From positions 1 to 64,000 of the forward strand of contig JAHFQZ010000004.1 of NCBI GenBank assembly GCA_023259055.1: DNA of 64,000 bases, read 5' to 3'. A program made the translations under genes and the position numbers. The notes beneath the pieces were generated by a model. It did not search any database, was not told where the DNA came from, and worked only from the letters and a program-made list of their open reading frames with translations. The first letter of the stretch is position 1; each line of letters begins with the position of its first letter. Positions 1 to 9,348 of the stretch are shown piece after piece. The DNA is from Nitrosomonadales bacterium. Lineage in GTDB: Bacteria > Pseudomonadota > Gammaproteobacteria > Burkholderiales > Gallionellaceae.

Positions 1-201
1 AATGAATTCTCCGGCAGGGACGACCACCATTTCGTCATAATTCTTGGCTTCTTCCTTCCGGGATTTTTCCTTCTTTGCGGAAGGATGCTTCTTTGCGGAA
101 GGATGCTCTGAGGCTTCGCCTGCACCGGCGCTCGACATCCCCGCCATCAGAATAGTCAAAAGCCCAAGAACAACCTTGCTCCCCATGAATCGATTCTTCA
201 T
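1..201 (-). CDS. Exported formylglycine-generating-enzyme (SUMF1/FGE-sulfatase) family protein, N-terminal part only
   Basis: The gene runs off the left edge; only its first 67 codons are visible. The start is the ATG at 201, preceded by AAGGAG about 10 bases upstream. Residues 1 to about 27 form a signal peptide (KNR, hydrophobic LLTILMAGMSS, then an Ala/Gly cleavage zone). A charged linker with a tandem HPSAKK duplication follows, then MVVVPAGEF, the usual opening of SUMF1 domains (VPAGEFxMG). Proteins of this domain family include formylglycine-generating enzymes and many related non-catalytic secreted proteins. The domain core, with any catalytic cysteines, is outside the window, so no activity can be assigned. 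The ATG overlaps the stop of the small ORF upstream (ATGA), suggesting translational coupling. Confidence 0.7.
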   Translation of the reverse strand, partial: MKNRFMGSKVVLGLLTILMAGMSSAGAGEASEHPSAKKHPSAKKEKSRKEEAKNYDEMVVVPAGEFI

Positions 202-416
202 AATAAATGAACTCCTTGTATGTTATGGACGATGCCAACCAATTTGCCACTCGCACCACTGCGAATTTCGTTAGCAGTGCGGGAAATAACACCGCAAATA
301 GCGAAGCAGTCAAACAGCGAGGTCAGGCCACTAGCCACAATTGCAGCATAGATACCTTGCTCATAATTAAACCCTGACACGATGGCGAAAGCGATTGCCA
401 GTAACAACCATGCCAA
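198..416 (-). CDS. Small membrane protein, unknown function, coupled to the SUMF1-like gene
   Basis: A 72-residue frame starting at TTG 416 with AGAGGTG a few bases upstream; an in-frame TGA just before the TTG excludes a longer form. Residues 2-15 (AWLLLAIAFAIVSG) form a membrane segment and about 22-45 a second hydrophobic stretch, so a two-pass inner-membrane protein is plausible. Its stop TGA overlaps the ATG of the SUMF1-like gene, the arrangement of co-translated genes. I do not recognise a family. The non-ATG start and short length keep confidence moderate. Confidence 0.4.
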   Translation of the reverse strand: MAWLLLAIAFAIVSGFNYEQGIYAAIVASGLTSLFDCFAICGVISRTANEIRSGASGKLVGIVHNIQGVHLL

Positions 417-419
417 CGA

Positions 420-500
420 TCACACCTCTTCTAGGATGTTGTTCACTCGATGCTCACGGGATATCAAGCTGGCGCGCTTGGCTTCAAGAATGCCAATCAT
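420..500 (-). CDS. Possible 26-residue leader ORF of the same operon
   Basis: ATG at 500 opens a 26-codon frame with charged, helical-looking composition (starting MIGILEAKRASL, ending EEV) and stops 3 bases before the TTG of the 72-residue membrane ORF. The Shine-Dalgarno-like AGAGGTG of the next gene lies inside its last codons. There is no convincing ribosome site for this ORF itself. It could be a leader peptide, the true N-terminus of a gene now broken by the TGA, or chance. Confidence 0.2.
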   Translation of the reverse strand: MIGILEAKRASLISREHRVNNILEEV

Positions 501-524
501 AATTGCAACGATATTTGTGATCGA

Positions 525-550
525 ATGCAAATTATATTAACATGCAATTA
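525..550. promoter_or_regulatory. Direct repeat between divergent genes, possible operator
   Basis: ATGCAAATTA (525-534) and ATGCAATTA (542-550) are direct repeats with starts 17 bases apart, in the AT-rich gap between the minus-strand SUMF1-like operon and the plus-strand ribbon-helix-helix gene. RHH proteins commonly bind short repeated sites near their own promoter. Autoregulation here is inference only. Confidence 0.25.
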
Positions 551-573
551 ACATTAAATGGAAGTGTCTAAAT

Positions 574-768
574 ATGGAAAGCCGTACCGCCCGACTTACC
601 CTGTTGATTGATCCCACCAAGAAAGAGATATTCGAGGAAGTCTGTACCCTGCACGATCTGACACCATCACAAGTAGTGCGTCAGATGATTCGGGATTATA
701 TTCAACAGCACGGCACTTCCGAACAGATTGCCCGCATGCCGCTTAACGCCAATGTGAATGGACGATGA
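574..768 (+). CDS. Ribbon-helix-helix (CopG/Arc-like) DNA-binding protein
   Basis: A 64-residue protein. RTARLTLLIDPTKKEIFEEV gives the antiparallel beta-strand (residues 4-11) and first helix of the RHH fold. LTPSQVVRQMIRDYIQQH gives the second turn and helix. The size is usual for the family, which binds DNA as dimers and often represses its own or a neighbouring promoter. GGAAG lies about 9 bases before the ATG. There is no toxin-like gene immediately downstream, so an antitoxin role is not supported. It is divergent from the SUMF1-like operon, and the intervening direct repeat is a candidate operator. Confidence 0.75.
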   Translation: MESRTARLTLLIDPTKKEIFEEVCTLHDLTPSQVVRQMIRDYIQQHGTSEQIARMPLNANVNGR

Positions 769-953
769 AGTTCGCGATGTCTATTATAAATATTAAATGG
801 CGCATCTATTGGAAAGTTACATAGCTTTTCATTGAAAAGCATAACACTCAGCTCCATCCAATACGATCGATTGCATAATCCAACTCGAACAAAACATTTG
901 AATCAGGAGCTCTGCGTAAACATGATGAGAAGCTACAGTAAAATCGAAGCCAC

Positions 954-1481
954 ATGAATCCTGCCACGCAAAAATTGAAGCGTCTGCTGTTCGCCCCATT
1001 CGTATGGCTGGCCGCAGTCATCTTTCTTGTTGAAGAAGCAATCTGGGATTGGACCGCCGCGGTCATGGCCCGGCTTGGCGCCGTGCGCGCCGTTCACGCA
1101 GTCGAGCGGCGTATTGCATCCTTGCGCCCGCGCTGGGCGTTCTTTGCTTTTATCCTGCCCAGCACCATTCTGATCCCGGCAAAACTCTTTGGTTTGCATG
1201 CCATTGCCACCGGACATTGGCTGCTTGGCAGCGCGATCTTTATCATCGCCAAATTTGCCGGATTGGCACTGTTCTCGCGCATCTTCAACCTCACGCGCCC
1301 GGCACTCTTGCAGCTTGGCTGGTTCGCGCGCTTCTACGCATGGGTCATGTATTACCGCAACCGCATCCACGCTTACCTCGACCATTGGCAAGCCTATCAG
1401 GACATCAAACAGCGTCTCTCTTTCATAGTTATGGCATTTAAGGCGAAGTTGGCGGCTCCGCTAAGCGAAGTCAGGAAGTAG
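954..1481 (+). CDS. Conserved hypothetical membrane protein
   Basis: A 175-residue protein. Hydrophobic segments lie at about 10-27 (LLFAPFVWLAAVIFLVEE), 61-78 (WAFFAFILPSTILIPAKL) and 84-105 (AIATGHWLLGSAIFIIAKF region), with basic loops between them and a basic C-terminus. It resembles uncharacterised inner-membrane proteins of betaproteobacteria; I know no function. The start is the first ATG of the frame; no strong ribosome site is visible. It stands alone between the RHH gene and the esterase. Confidence 0.65.
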   Translation: MNPATQKLKRLLFAPFVWLAAVIFLVEEAIWDWTAAVMARLGAVRAVHAVERRIASLRPRWAFFAFILPSTILIPAKLFGLHAIATGHWLLGSAIFIIAKFAGLALFSRIFNLTRPALLQLGWFARFYAWVMYYRNRIHAYLDHWQAYQDIKQRLSFIVMAFKAKLAAPLSEVRK

Positions 1482-1587
1482 CTGGATTAAAAGTGCCGGG
1501 ATTAAAGGGGTGTTTTTAAATATAAATTTCATCTTCACCTTCCAGAAACAGAGTGGCATATTTCCATTTAATACCATAACGTATCGG

Positions 1588-1655
1588 CAACTTGGAGTTG
1601 GCGTAAGCGTTGCAGGCATCGAATTGGCGTCTGCCATTCAGGTTGCCGAAATAGC
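1588..1655 (-). pseudogene. Remnant of a short-chain dehydrogenase gene
   Basis: On the minus strand this stretch reads FGNLNGRRQFDACNAYANSKL, which matches FGNLNGERNFDAYHAYADSKL of the intact SDR gene at 2386-3192 and keeps the YxxxK-type active-site spacing. Similarity stops on both sides and there is no gene-length frame. This is the scar of a second, now deleted SDR copy or of a partial duplication. It lies between the membrane-protein gene and the esterase gene. Confidence 0.6.
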
Positions 1656-1717
1656 GCAGTTAACGCAATACTCATCACTTCAATATGTGGGCTTGGCGAA
1701 CACACCGGAGTTCAATA

Positions 1718-2383
1718 ATGAGTCCAACCGATTATCCGTACCAGTTCAATACTGATTTTTTCCGACGCATCATTTTGCTGGCTGCCGCAATTGTCCTTGT
1801 CGCCGCCTGCGGCAGCAAGGCTAAGGAGGACGCAATTCCTCAAGGCAGCCGGGTTCTTGCATTAGGCGATAGTTTGACCGAGGGGGCAGGCGTGGCTCCC
1901 GGGGAAGCGTGGCCCATTCTTCTGGCGAGCCGAACTGGCTGGGTTGTAATTAATGGCGGGGTGAGCGGCGACACGAGCGGCGGTGCTTTGCGTCGATTGC
2001 CGGCGCTCCTTGAGGAACACAACCCTGTTCTTGTGCTGGTGGCGCTGGGGGGCAACGACATGCTGCGCCACGTTCCCCAAGAAGAGACCATCGCCAATCT
2101 GGGGCAGATACTCGCCATGATAAAGGCGCATGGAGCGAAGCCAGTTCTGCTCGCAACGCCGAAGCCGACTGTCGCAGGTGCCGTTTTTCAAAATCTGTCT
2201 GCGGCAGATTTCTACCGCAGGGTAGCCGATGAGCAACATGTTCCGATCATAGAAGACGCGATCGCCGAAGTCCTTTCCGATCCGCAAATGAAGGGCGACC
2301 CCCTGCACCCCAATATCGCCGGACATGCAAAATTGTCGCAGAAGATTTTCGATGCACTGAAGTCAATCGGGTATGCCGCCTGA
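1718..2383 (+). CDS. SGNH/GDSL-family lipoprotein esterase (arylesterase/TesA-like)
   Basis: A 221-residue protein. The ATG at 1718 is chosen because GGAG lies 8 bases upstream and the protein then begins with a lipoprotein signal (hydrophobic IILLAAAIVLVAAC, lipobox ending at Cys). SGNH blocks follow in order: GDSLTEG with the nucleophile Ser, GVSGDTSGG with the oxyanion Gly, GGND with the oxyanion Asn, and DPLHPN with the catalytic Asp and His. It probably hydrolyses ester or thioester substrates at the membrane surface in the periplasm; the natural substrate is unknown. It ends 2 bases before the convergent SDR stop. Confidence 0.85.
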   Translation: MSPTDYPYQFNTDFFRRIILLAAAIVLVAACGSKAKEDAIPQGSRVLALGDSLTEGAGVAPGEAWPILLASRTGWVVINGGVSGDTSGGALRRLPALLEEHNPVLVLVALGGNDMLRHVPQEETIANLGQILAMIKAHGAKPVLLATPKPTVAGAVFQNLSAADFYRRVADEQHVPIIEDAIAEVLSDPQMKGDPLHPNIAGHAKLSQKIFDALKSIGYAA

Positions 2384-2385
2384 TT

Positions 2386-3192
2386 TCAAACCGGAAGCCA
2401 AGGCCGCGCGGCGTTCTCGGACCACTCCCACAATTGTCGCGCCAGTTGCTGATCCTCTGCCAGCGGCGCAGGCTGGACGGCGACGCAGTTGTCGAAGTAT
2501 TTTCCCGAAATGCCTTTGACGTCAGGCGAAATGGCAAGGTACACCGGAGTGCGTGCGCCCACAACAACGCTGTCACCCTTTGCGTTGAAGCCGGTATGCA
2601 GCAGCTTGGTATCTATCACGCCGGGATGCAGGCTGTTGGAAGCGAGCCACGGTTCGCGCCGCGCCAGTTCGCTGGCGAACAGGGCGTCGGCGAGCTTCGA
2701 GTCGGCATAGGCGTGGTAGGCATCAAAATTGCGCTCGCCATTCAGGTTGCCGAAGTCGATGCGTCCGCTTTTGTGCGCAATCGAGCTGACCGTGACCACG
2801 CGCGGCTCGGATGATTTCTTCAAGAGCGGCAGCAGCAATAGGGTGAGCAGGAAGTGCGCGAGGTAGTTCACCGCCAGCGTCATCTCGAAACCTGCTTTCG
2901 AAACCCTGCGCCCTGTCAGGTATACGCCGGCATTGTTGATCAGCACATCCAGCTTGGGCAGGAGCGCCGCGAGGTCTTGCGCCATCAGCGCCACGGCGGC
3001 GAAATCGGCAAGGTCGGCATGGGCGGTGTGCAGCATGGCATCCGGCGCGGCACGCTGGATCACCTTGCGTGCGTGCTGCACTTTTTCCTCGTTGCGCCCG
3101 TGCAGTACCAGTTCATGTCCTTGAAGCGCAAGTTCCAGCGCGGTTTCCAGTCCTATTCCGTCGGTCGAACCGGTGATGAGGATCGTTTTCAT
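2386..3192 (-). CDS. Short-chain dehydrogenase/reductase (retinol dehydrogenase/WWOX-like subgroup)
   Basis: A 268-residue Rossmann-fold NAD(P)H oxidoreductase. TGSTDGIG at residues 7-14 is the TGxxxGIG nucleotide-binding motif, NNAG lies near residue 85, VTVSS contains the catalytic Ser, and YADSK the catalytic Tyr/Lys. Sequence style and length fit the retinol-dehydrogenase-like SDRs; the substrate cannot be told. It is a single gene, convergent with the esterase. A fragment of a close homologue lies at 1588-1655. Confidence 0.85.
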   Translation of the reverse strand: MKTILITGSTDGIGLETALELALQGHELVLHGRNEEKVQHARKVIQRAAPDAMLHTAHADLADFAAVALMAQDLAALLPKLDVLINNAGVYLTGRRVSKAGFEMTLAVNYLAHFLLTLLLLPLLKKSSEPRVVTVSSIAHKSGRIDFGNLNGERNFDAYHAYADSKLADALFASELARREPWLASNSLHPGVIDTKLLHTGFNAKGDSVVVGARTPVYLAISPDVKGISGKYFDNCVAVQPAPLAEDQQLARQLWEWSENAARPWLPV

Positions 3193-3372
3193 GGTTACCC
3201 GATTACCGCGCCTTGCACGCGTCCATGAATCACAAGGCGCAGCGTCTTCCAGTGTTCAATTTGGAGGTGCATTCCTTTTCTCCTGCAATTGTTTGCCTAA
3301 GGAGCGGCATTTAATTGTAGAGCCGTGTTTCGTAATTGGCCTTACTCATATTACACCTGCGTTCGCTCCGAA

Positions 3373-4656
3373 TCAGACGACCAGCTTGATATGTTCCTTT
3401 AGGAAGGTCAAGCCAAATGCCAGCACAGCAACAGCCATTACGCCGGTGGCCAGCCAGCCCAACCACCGCAGACGGGGACCGATTACAAATTTACCCATGA
3501 TTTTTTGTTGCGTCGCGATGCGCATCATTGCGATCATCAATGGAACGGAAATCACGCCGTTAATCACAGCACTCCACAGCAGCGCTTTGACCGGGTCAAT
3601 GGGGCTGAAATCCAGAAGCACGCCGACTATGGTTGAGAGGGCGATGATTGCATAAAAGCCTTTCGCTGCTTTGAGTTCCAGGCCAAGGCTGGATGACCAG
3701 CGAAATGTTTCTCCTACCGCATAGGCTGCCGAACCAGCCAGTACCGGCACGGCCAACATCCCGGTGCCGATGATGCCAGCAGCAAATAATAAAAACGTGA
3801 ATTCGCCGCCGATAGGGCGTAATGCTTCAGCAGCTTGAGCAGAAGTTTGAATGTCATGCAGGCCGTTTGTGTACAGGGTGACCGCTGTAGTCAGGATGAT
3901 GAAAAAGGCAATGATGTTGGAGAATGCCATGCCCAGCATAGTGTCGATATTGATGCGGCGCAAATGCTGATGCGCATCTCCCGGCGAACTGAGCAAGGAA
4001 TTGCCGTCACGCTGCACATGAAGCTCTTCTACCTCTTGTGCCGCCTGCCAGAAAAACAAATAGGGGCTGATGGTCGTGCCAAAAATCGCCACGATGATCA
4101 GCAAATAATCCTGCGATGTTTCAAGTTTCGGCACCAGTGTTCCATGCAACACTTCGCCCCACGGTATATGCGAGGCAAATACGGTTCCCACATAAGCAAA
4201 TAATGTCAGCGTCAGCCACTTCAATATGCCCACGTAACGTTGGTAAGGGATGAATACCTGCAACAGCAAACAGATCATCCCAAGCACGACGGCATAGACG
4301 TGTCGCGGCCCGCCAAACACTAATCTTATGGCATCCGCCATCGCTGCAAGGTCGGCTCCGATATTGATGGTATTGGCTACCAACAGCAGAGTAACCAGAG
4401 ACAGTGTGACTCCGTGCGAATTGGTTTTTGCCAGATTGGCCGCCAATCCCCGGCCCGTGACGCAACCGATACGCGCACTGATCACTTGGATTCCGACCAT
4501 CAGCGGATAAGTGAGAAGCAGCGTCCACAAGGTGCCAAAGCCATATTGCGCGCCGCCTTGGGAATATGTGGCAATGCCGCTGGGATCATCATCGGCGGCT
4601 CCGGTGATTAGCCCGGGGCCAAGCTTGCTAAGCCATTTGGAGAGCGTTTTTTTCAT
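3373..4656 (-). CDS. Nramp-family divalent metal transporter, non-canonical binding motifs
   Basis: A 427-residue polytopic inner-membrane protein with about 11 hydrophobic segments. The ATG at 4656 (MKKTLSKWLSK) matches the family N-terminus; an in-frame TTG at 4728 would add 24 residues but has no better ribosome site. In transition-metal Nramps, TM1 carries DPGN and TM6 carries MPH. Here TM1 has DPSG (residues 24-27) and TM6 has ISPY (196-199), so both the Asn and the Met metal ligands are replaced. The protein is clearly of the fold (LGPGLITGAADDDPSG start, later QAAQEVEE), but its ion may not be Mn or Fe. It stands alone. Confidence 0.8.
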   Translation of the reverse strand: MKKTLSKWLSKLGPGLITGAADDDPSGIATYSQGGAQYGFGTLWTLLLTYPLMVGIQVISARIGCVTGRGLAANLAKTNSHGVTLSLVTLLLVANTINIGADLAAMADAIRLVFGGPRHVYAVVLGMICLLLQVFIPYQRYVGILKWLTLTLFAYVGTVFASHIPWGEVLHGTLVPKLETSQDYLLIIVAIFGTTISPYLFFWQAAQEVEELHVQRDGNSLLSSPGDAHQHLRRINIDTMLGMAFSNIIAFFIILTTAVTLYTNGLHDIQTSAQAAEALRPIGGEFTFLLFAAGIIGTGMLAVPVLAGSAAYAVGETFRWSSSLGLELKAAKGFYAIIALSTIVGVLLDFSPIDPVKALLWSAVINGVISVPLMIAMMRIATQQKIMGKFVIGPRLRWLGWLATGVMAVAVLAFGLTFLKEHIKLVV

Positions 4657-4772
4657 CGGGAAAAGGGACGGTTTGATTAAATGTGGACAGAGCCGATTTT
4701 GCCATATTTCGACACAGGTAATTCTCAAATTTCCCGGAGGTTGAAAAGTTGGTGCAGTCGAATGATTCGATA

Positions 4773-6554
4773 CTAGTCCGCTGGCGGTGCAACCTTGATG
4801 ACCTCATCCAGCGTCGTTGTTCCCGCTGCGACCTTTATGGCTCCTGAAATTCTTAGTGGCTTCATGCCCTCGCGGTAGGCTACCTCCCGGATGCGCGCTA
4901 CGTCGGTGGTTGGGGTGACGAGTTTGCGCAATTCTGGAGACATGAGCAGGATTTCGTATATGCCGATGCGCCCCTGATAGCCAGTCATCCGGCATTCCAG
5001 GCAGCCGGTTTCATGCTGAAATTGTGGCGGATGGCTGGTTTTCCACGGAGCAACAAGGTCGTTCCATAGTTCGTTTTCATCGGCCCGTACCGACAGCGAC
5101 CGCTTGCAGTGCGGGCATAGCGTACGCACCAGACGTTGCGCCATGATGCCGAGTACCGTGGAGTTGATCATGAAGGGTGCTACGCCGAGATCAAGCAGGC
5201 GGGTGATGGCTGACGGCGCGTCGTTGGTGTGCAGAGTGGACAGCACGAGATGGCCGGTCAATGCGGCCTGGATCGCCATGTCGGCGGTCTCAAGGTCGCG
5301 GATTTCGCCTACCATGATGATGTCTGGATCCTGACGCATCAGTGCCCGCAGCCCGTCAACGAAATTGAGGTCAATCCCGCTCTGCACCTGCATCTGGTTA
5401 AACGCCGGTTCGACCATTTCGATCGGGTCTTCGATGGTGCAGACGTTGACTTCTGGCGTTGCCAATTGCTTGAGCGTGGAATACAGCGTGGTGGTCTTGC
5501 CAGACCCGGTCGGGCCGGTAACGAGGATGATGCCGTTCGGCTGCGATGTCATTTTTTCCCAGCGTTCGCGATCTTCGTCGGAAAACCCGAGTTCGGAAAA
5601 ATCGCGCACCAGCACCTCGGGGTCGAAAATCCGCATCACCAGTTTTTCGCCAAATGCGGTCGGCAGCGTGGACAGGCGCAACTCGACTTCCTGTCCGTCT
5701 GCGGTACGCGTTTTGATGCGGCCATCCTGGGGGCGGCGTTTCTCGATGACGTCCATGCGCCCAAGAAGTTTGATGCGGCTGGTCATGGCAACCATCACCG
5801 ACATCGGAATCTGGTATACCTGATGCAGCACGCCATCGATGCGGAAGCGCACCAAGCCAAGGTCGCGCCGCGGCTCGATGTGGATGTCCGAGGCGCGCAG
5901 CTCGAAAGCATACTGCCACAGCCAGTCAACGATCGTGACGATGTGCTGGTCGTTGGCATCGAACTGCTGCTTGGTTTTGCCCAGCTCCACCAGTTGCTCA
6001 AACGAAGTTTGCCCAACCCTATTCTGCCGATCAGTCTGCGCCGCATTCTTCACCGAGCGCGCCAGACTGTAGAACTCGACAAGGTAGCGGCTGATGTCAT
6101 CCGGGTTGGCGATGACTCGGCGAATTTCCCTGCGCTGGGTGTGCTTGAGCACATTTTCCCATTCACGCAGGAAGGGTTCGGACGTGGCTATTACCACCTC
6201 GCTTGGTGTCACCTGCACCGGCAGGATGCCGAAACGAGCGGCATAGTCGTTGGACATGACGTTGGTGACAGCAGAAAAATCAATTTTCAGCGGATCAATA
6301 TGGTAATACTCGAGGCCGACGCGCACTGCCAGCCATTCTGTCAGTGAGTCCAGATGCAGCAGCTTGTGCGGAGGCAGTAACGATTTCAAGTTCCGCTTGG
6401 CGATCAACGTCAGCGGGTGGGTATCGCTGCGTTGGCCGCGCCGTTCCGCAATCAACGCGTCAGCAACAGTTTGGCTGACCATACCATCGGCAACGAGCAA
6501 GCCTAGAATTTCCGGCAATGACAATTTGTGCTCTTTGGTATTAATCTGTTCCAT
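4773..6554 (-). CDS. Type II secretion/type IV pilus assembly ATPase (GspE/PilB family), orphan
   Basis: A 593-residue protein. The ATG at 6554 is preceded by GGGAG at 7 bases. The N-terminal part (about 10-160) is a divergent GspE-N/MshEN-like region. Then come SDIHIEPR (222-229), Walker A GPTGSGKT (347-354), Asp box TIEDPIE, Walker B DPDIIMVGEIRD (409-420), His box LTGHLVLSTLHTND and a zinc-type CPHC (480-483) with a later CLEC. All ATPase elements look intact. It would drive pilin or pseudopilin polymerisation as a cytoplasmic hexamer. No pilin, platform (GspF/PilC) or prepilin peptidase gene lies nearby, so its partner system is encoded elsewhere. Confidence 0.85.
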   Translation of the reverse strand: MEQINTKEHKLSLPEILGLLVADGMVSQTVADALIAERRGQRSDTHPLTLIAKRNLKSLLPPHKLLHLDSLTEWLAVRVGLEYYHIDPLKIDFSAVTNVMSNDYAARFGILPVQVTPSEVVIATSEPFLREWENVLKHTQRREIRRVIANPDDISRYLVEFYSLARSVKNAAQTDRQNRVGQTSFEQLVELGKTKQQFDANDQHIVTIVDWLWQYAFELRASDIHIEPRRDLGLVRFRIDGVLHQVYQIPMSVMVAMTSRIKLLGRMDVIEKRRPQDGRIKTRTADGQEVELRLSTLPTAFGEKLVMRIFDPEVLVRDFSELGFSDEDRERWEKMTSQPNGIILVTGPTGSGKTTTLYSTLKQLATPEVNVCTIEDPIEMVEPAFNQMQVQSGIDLNFVDGLRALMRQDPDIIMVGEIRDLETADMAIQAALTGHLVLSTLHTNDAPSAITRLLDLGVAPFMINSTVLGIMAQRLVRTLCPHCKRSLSVRADENELWNDLVAPWKTSHPPQFQHETGCLECRMTGYQGRIGIYEILLMSPELRKLVTPTTDVARIREVAYREGMKPLRISGAIKVAAGTTTLDEVIKVAPPAD

Positions 6555-6773
6555 TCGCGGCTCCCTGATCTGTCTTGCCAAACTATACTGGTATCGAGCT
6601 TGTTGCTCAATGCTTATGCAAATGCCTGCTTATGCGAATTCATGTTCGAAGTGCGTTGTGTTGTATGTTTTGCAATCCAGATATGTAGTCAACAAAAAAT
6701 ACACCGATGCAATCCGCCATATTATTATGTGAATACGCCGAAAGCTTTTTCGGACTATTCAGGAGCGCTCAAT

Positions 6774-6989
6774 ATGGCAAAAAATACGCAAGCGGTGACT
6801 AAAGCAGCCGGGATTGTTCTTGTTGTTGCAGGAATCGGAATCGCATATTGGGGTTACCAGATATCAGGTTCTGTCGGGTCGCAGCTTCACCAGGCATTTT
6901 CGGGTTCACACTCGAATGAGGTAATGATCCGTTATATAGCCGGTGCCGCAAGCTTCGCCGTTGGGCTGTTTCTGTTTTTGAAGAGATAA
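6774..6989 (+). CDS. DUF3185-like small membrane protein
   Basis: A 71-residue protein starting at ATG 6774, with AGGAG 8 bases upstream. Two hydrophobic segments (about 9-27, AAGIVLVVAGIGIAYWGYQ, and 52-68) are separated by a short polar loop. This two-helix layout with a central Ser/Gly/His-rich loop resembles the DUF3185 family of small inner-membrane proteins of unknown role. It is convergent with proB. Confidence 0.6.
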   Translation: MAKNTQAVTKAAGIVLVVAGIGIAYWGYQISGSVGSQLHQAFSGSHSNEVMIRYIAGAASFAVGLFLFLKR

Positions 6990-7059
6990 CGCCATCGAAT
7001 AGCTACTCACGTTTACCCTCCGGGCCCGAGAGCCTGGGCCGCAACCCGCTTCTGTTGCT

Positions 7060-8178
7060 TTACATCAGAACCAGGTTGTCACGGTGGATGATTTCGGCGT
7101 CGCCGCCATAGCCGAGCAGGGCCTCGATCTCCTGGCTGGCATGTTGCGCGATCAGCCGCGCTTCATCGGCGTTATAGTTGATCAGACCGCGCGCGATGTC
7201 GCTGCCATCTTCGCTGACGCAGGCGACGATTTCGCCACGCTCGAATGTTCCCGATACGCTCTTGACACCGATTGGCAGCAAGCTTTTTCCGCCGGAACGC
7301 AATGCCATGATCGCACCGGCATCCAGCACCAGCTTCCCCGCAACCTGCAGATGGTCTGCGAGCCATTGTTTGCGTGCTGCCAAAGTCAGGGTGGTCGCAG
7401 TGAGCAGTGTCCCAATTGCTTCGCCATGCAGCAGGCGCAACAGCACATCGCGTTCATGCCCGGAGGCGATGACGGTATGAGCGCCGCTACGCGCAGCACG
7501 TTTCGCCGCGAGTATTTTGGTGATCATTCCGCCGCGCCCGATAGAGCTGCCTGCGCCGCCAGCCATGTTTTCCAGCCGAGCATCACCAGCCTGAGCTTCG
7601 CTGACCAGCGTGGCACTAGCGTCTTTGCGCGGATCGGCAGTGTAGAGGCCGCTTTGATCGGTGAGTATGATGAGCACATCTGCCTCGATCAGATTGGCAA
7701 CCAGCGCGCCCAGAGTGTCGTTGTCGCCGAATTTGATTTCGTCAGTGACGACAGTGTCGTTCTCGTTGATGATGGGAATGACCTGCAGCGAAAGCAGCGT
7801 GGTCAGCGTGGTGCGTGCGTTCAGATAACGTTCGCGGTCGGCCAGGTCGGCGTGGGTGAGCAGCACCTGTGCGGCATGCAAGTCGTGTTTGCGAAAACAG
7901 CTTTCATAGGCTTGCACCAAGCCCATTTGACCGACTGCGGCGGCAGCCTGCAAGTCGTGTATCGAAGCAGGACGTGTGCTCCAGCCGAGGCGTTGCATAC
8001 CTTCGGCAATCGCACCGGAAGAAACCAGCACCACCTCGTAGCCGCTGGCGTTGAGTGCGGCAATCTGCCGTGCCCAATTGCCTAGCGCGTTAAGGTCAAG
8101 TCCTGCGCCCTGATTCGTCACCAGGCTGCTGCCTACCTTGACGACGATGCGCTTGCATTGAGTTAGTACGGTTTTCAT
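7060..8178 (-). CDS. proB: Glutamate 5-kinase
   Basis: A 372-residue cytosolic enzyme that phosphorylates L-glutamate with ATP, the first step of proline synthesis. The amino-acid-kinase domain opens with [11 protein letters not shown] and contains the SSGAIAEG and NENDTV motifs and the GTGGM-equivalent [10 protein letters not shown]-terminal PUA domain covers roughly residues 275-372. Length and architecture match proteobacterial ProB. It starts 7 bases downstream of obgE, so the two are probably co-transcribed. The order rplU-rpmA-obgE-proB is typical of betaproteobacteria. Confidence 0.95.
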   Translation of the reverse strand: MKTVLTQCKRIVVKVGSSLVTNQGAGLDLNALGNWARQIAALNASGYEVVLVSSGAIAEGMQRLGWSTRPASIHDLQAAAAVGQMGLVQAYESCFRKHDLHAAQVLLTHADLADRERYLNARTTLTTLLSLQVIPIINENDTVVTDEIKFGDNDTLGALVANLIEADVLIILTDQSGLYTADPRKDASATLVSEAQAGDARLENMAGGAGSSIGRGGMITKILAAKRAARSGAHTVIASGHERDVLLRLLHGEAIGTLLTATTLTLAARKQWLADHLQVAGKLVLDAGAIMALRSGGKSLLPIGVKSVSGTFERGEIVACVSEDGSDIARGLINYNADEARLIAQHASQEIEALLGYGGDAEIIHRDNLVLM

Positions 8179-8185
8179 GGTGTTT

Positions 8186-9259
<1,074 letters not shown>

Positions 9260-9283
9260 CTATTTAATTAAACAACTGGCACA

Positions 9284-9313
9284 AATAAAAAAAGCCCTAC
9301 CTTGCGATAGGGC
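9284..9313 (-). terminator. Intrinsic terminator between rpmA and obgE
   Basis: Read on the minus strand, a GCCCTA/TAGGGC stem (9308-9313 with 9294-9299) is followed at once by a run of T. It lies just after rpmA and before obgE. It should end or attenuate rplU-rpmA transcription, making obgE-proB expression lower or separately driven. Confidence 0.75.
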
Positions 9314-9348
9314 TGGTTTTATTCCAAAGAGCGCTGCCAGCGGAGAGG

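Noticed and set aside
1510-1755. 81-codon plus-strand frame
   Set aside because: Its middle is the complement of the SDR remnant on the minus strand; it is not a gene.
5229-6347. 372-codon plus-strand open frame
   Set aside because: Lies wholly antisense to the GspE/PilB-type ATPase gene, whose motifs are intact; the frame is a by-product of codon bias.
7084-8085. 333-codon plus-strand open frame
   Set aside because: Antisense to proB, which is certain; no recognisable domain.
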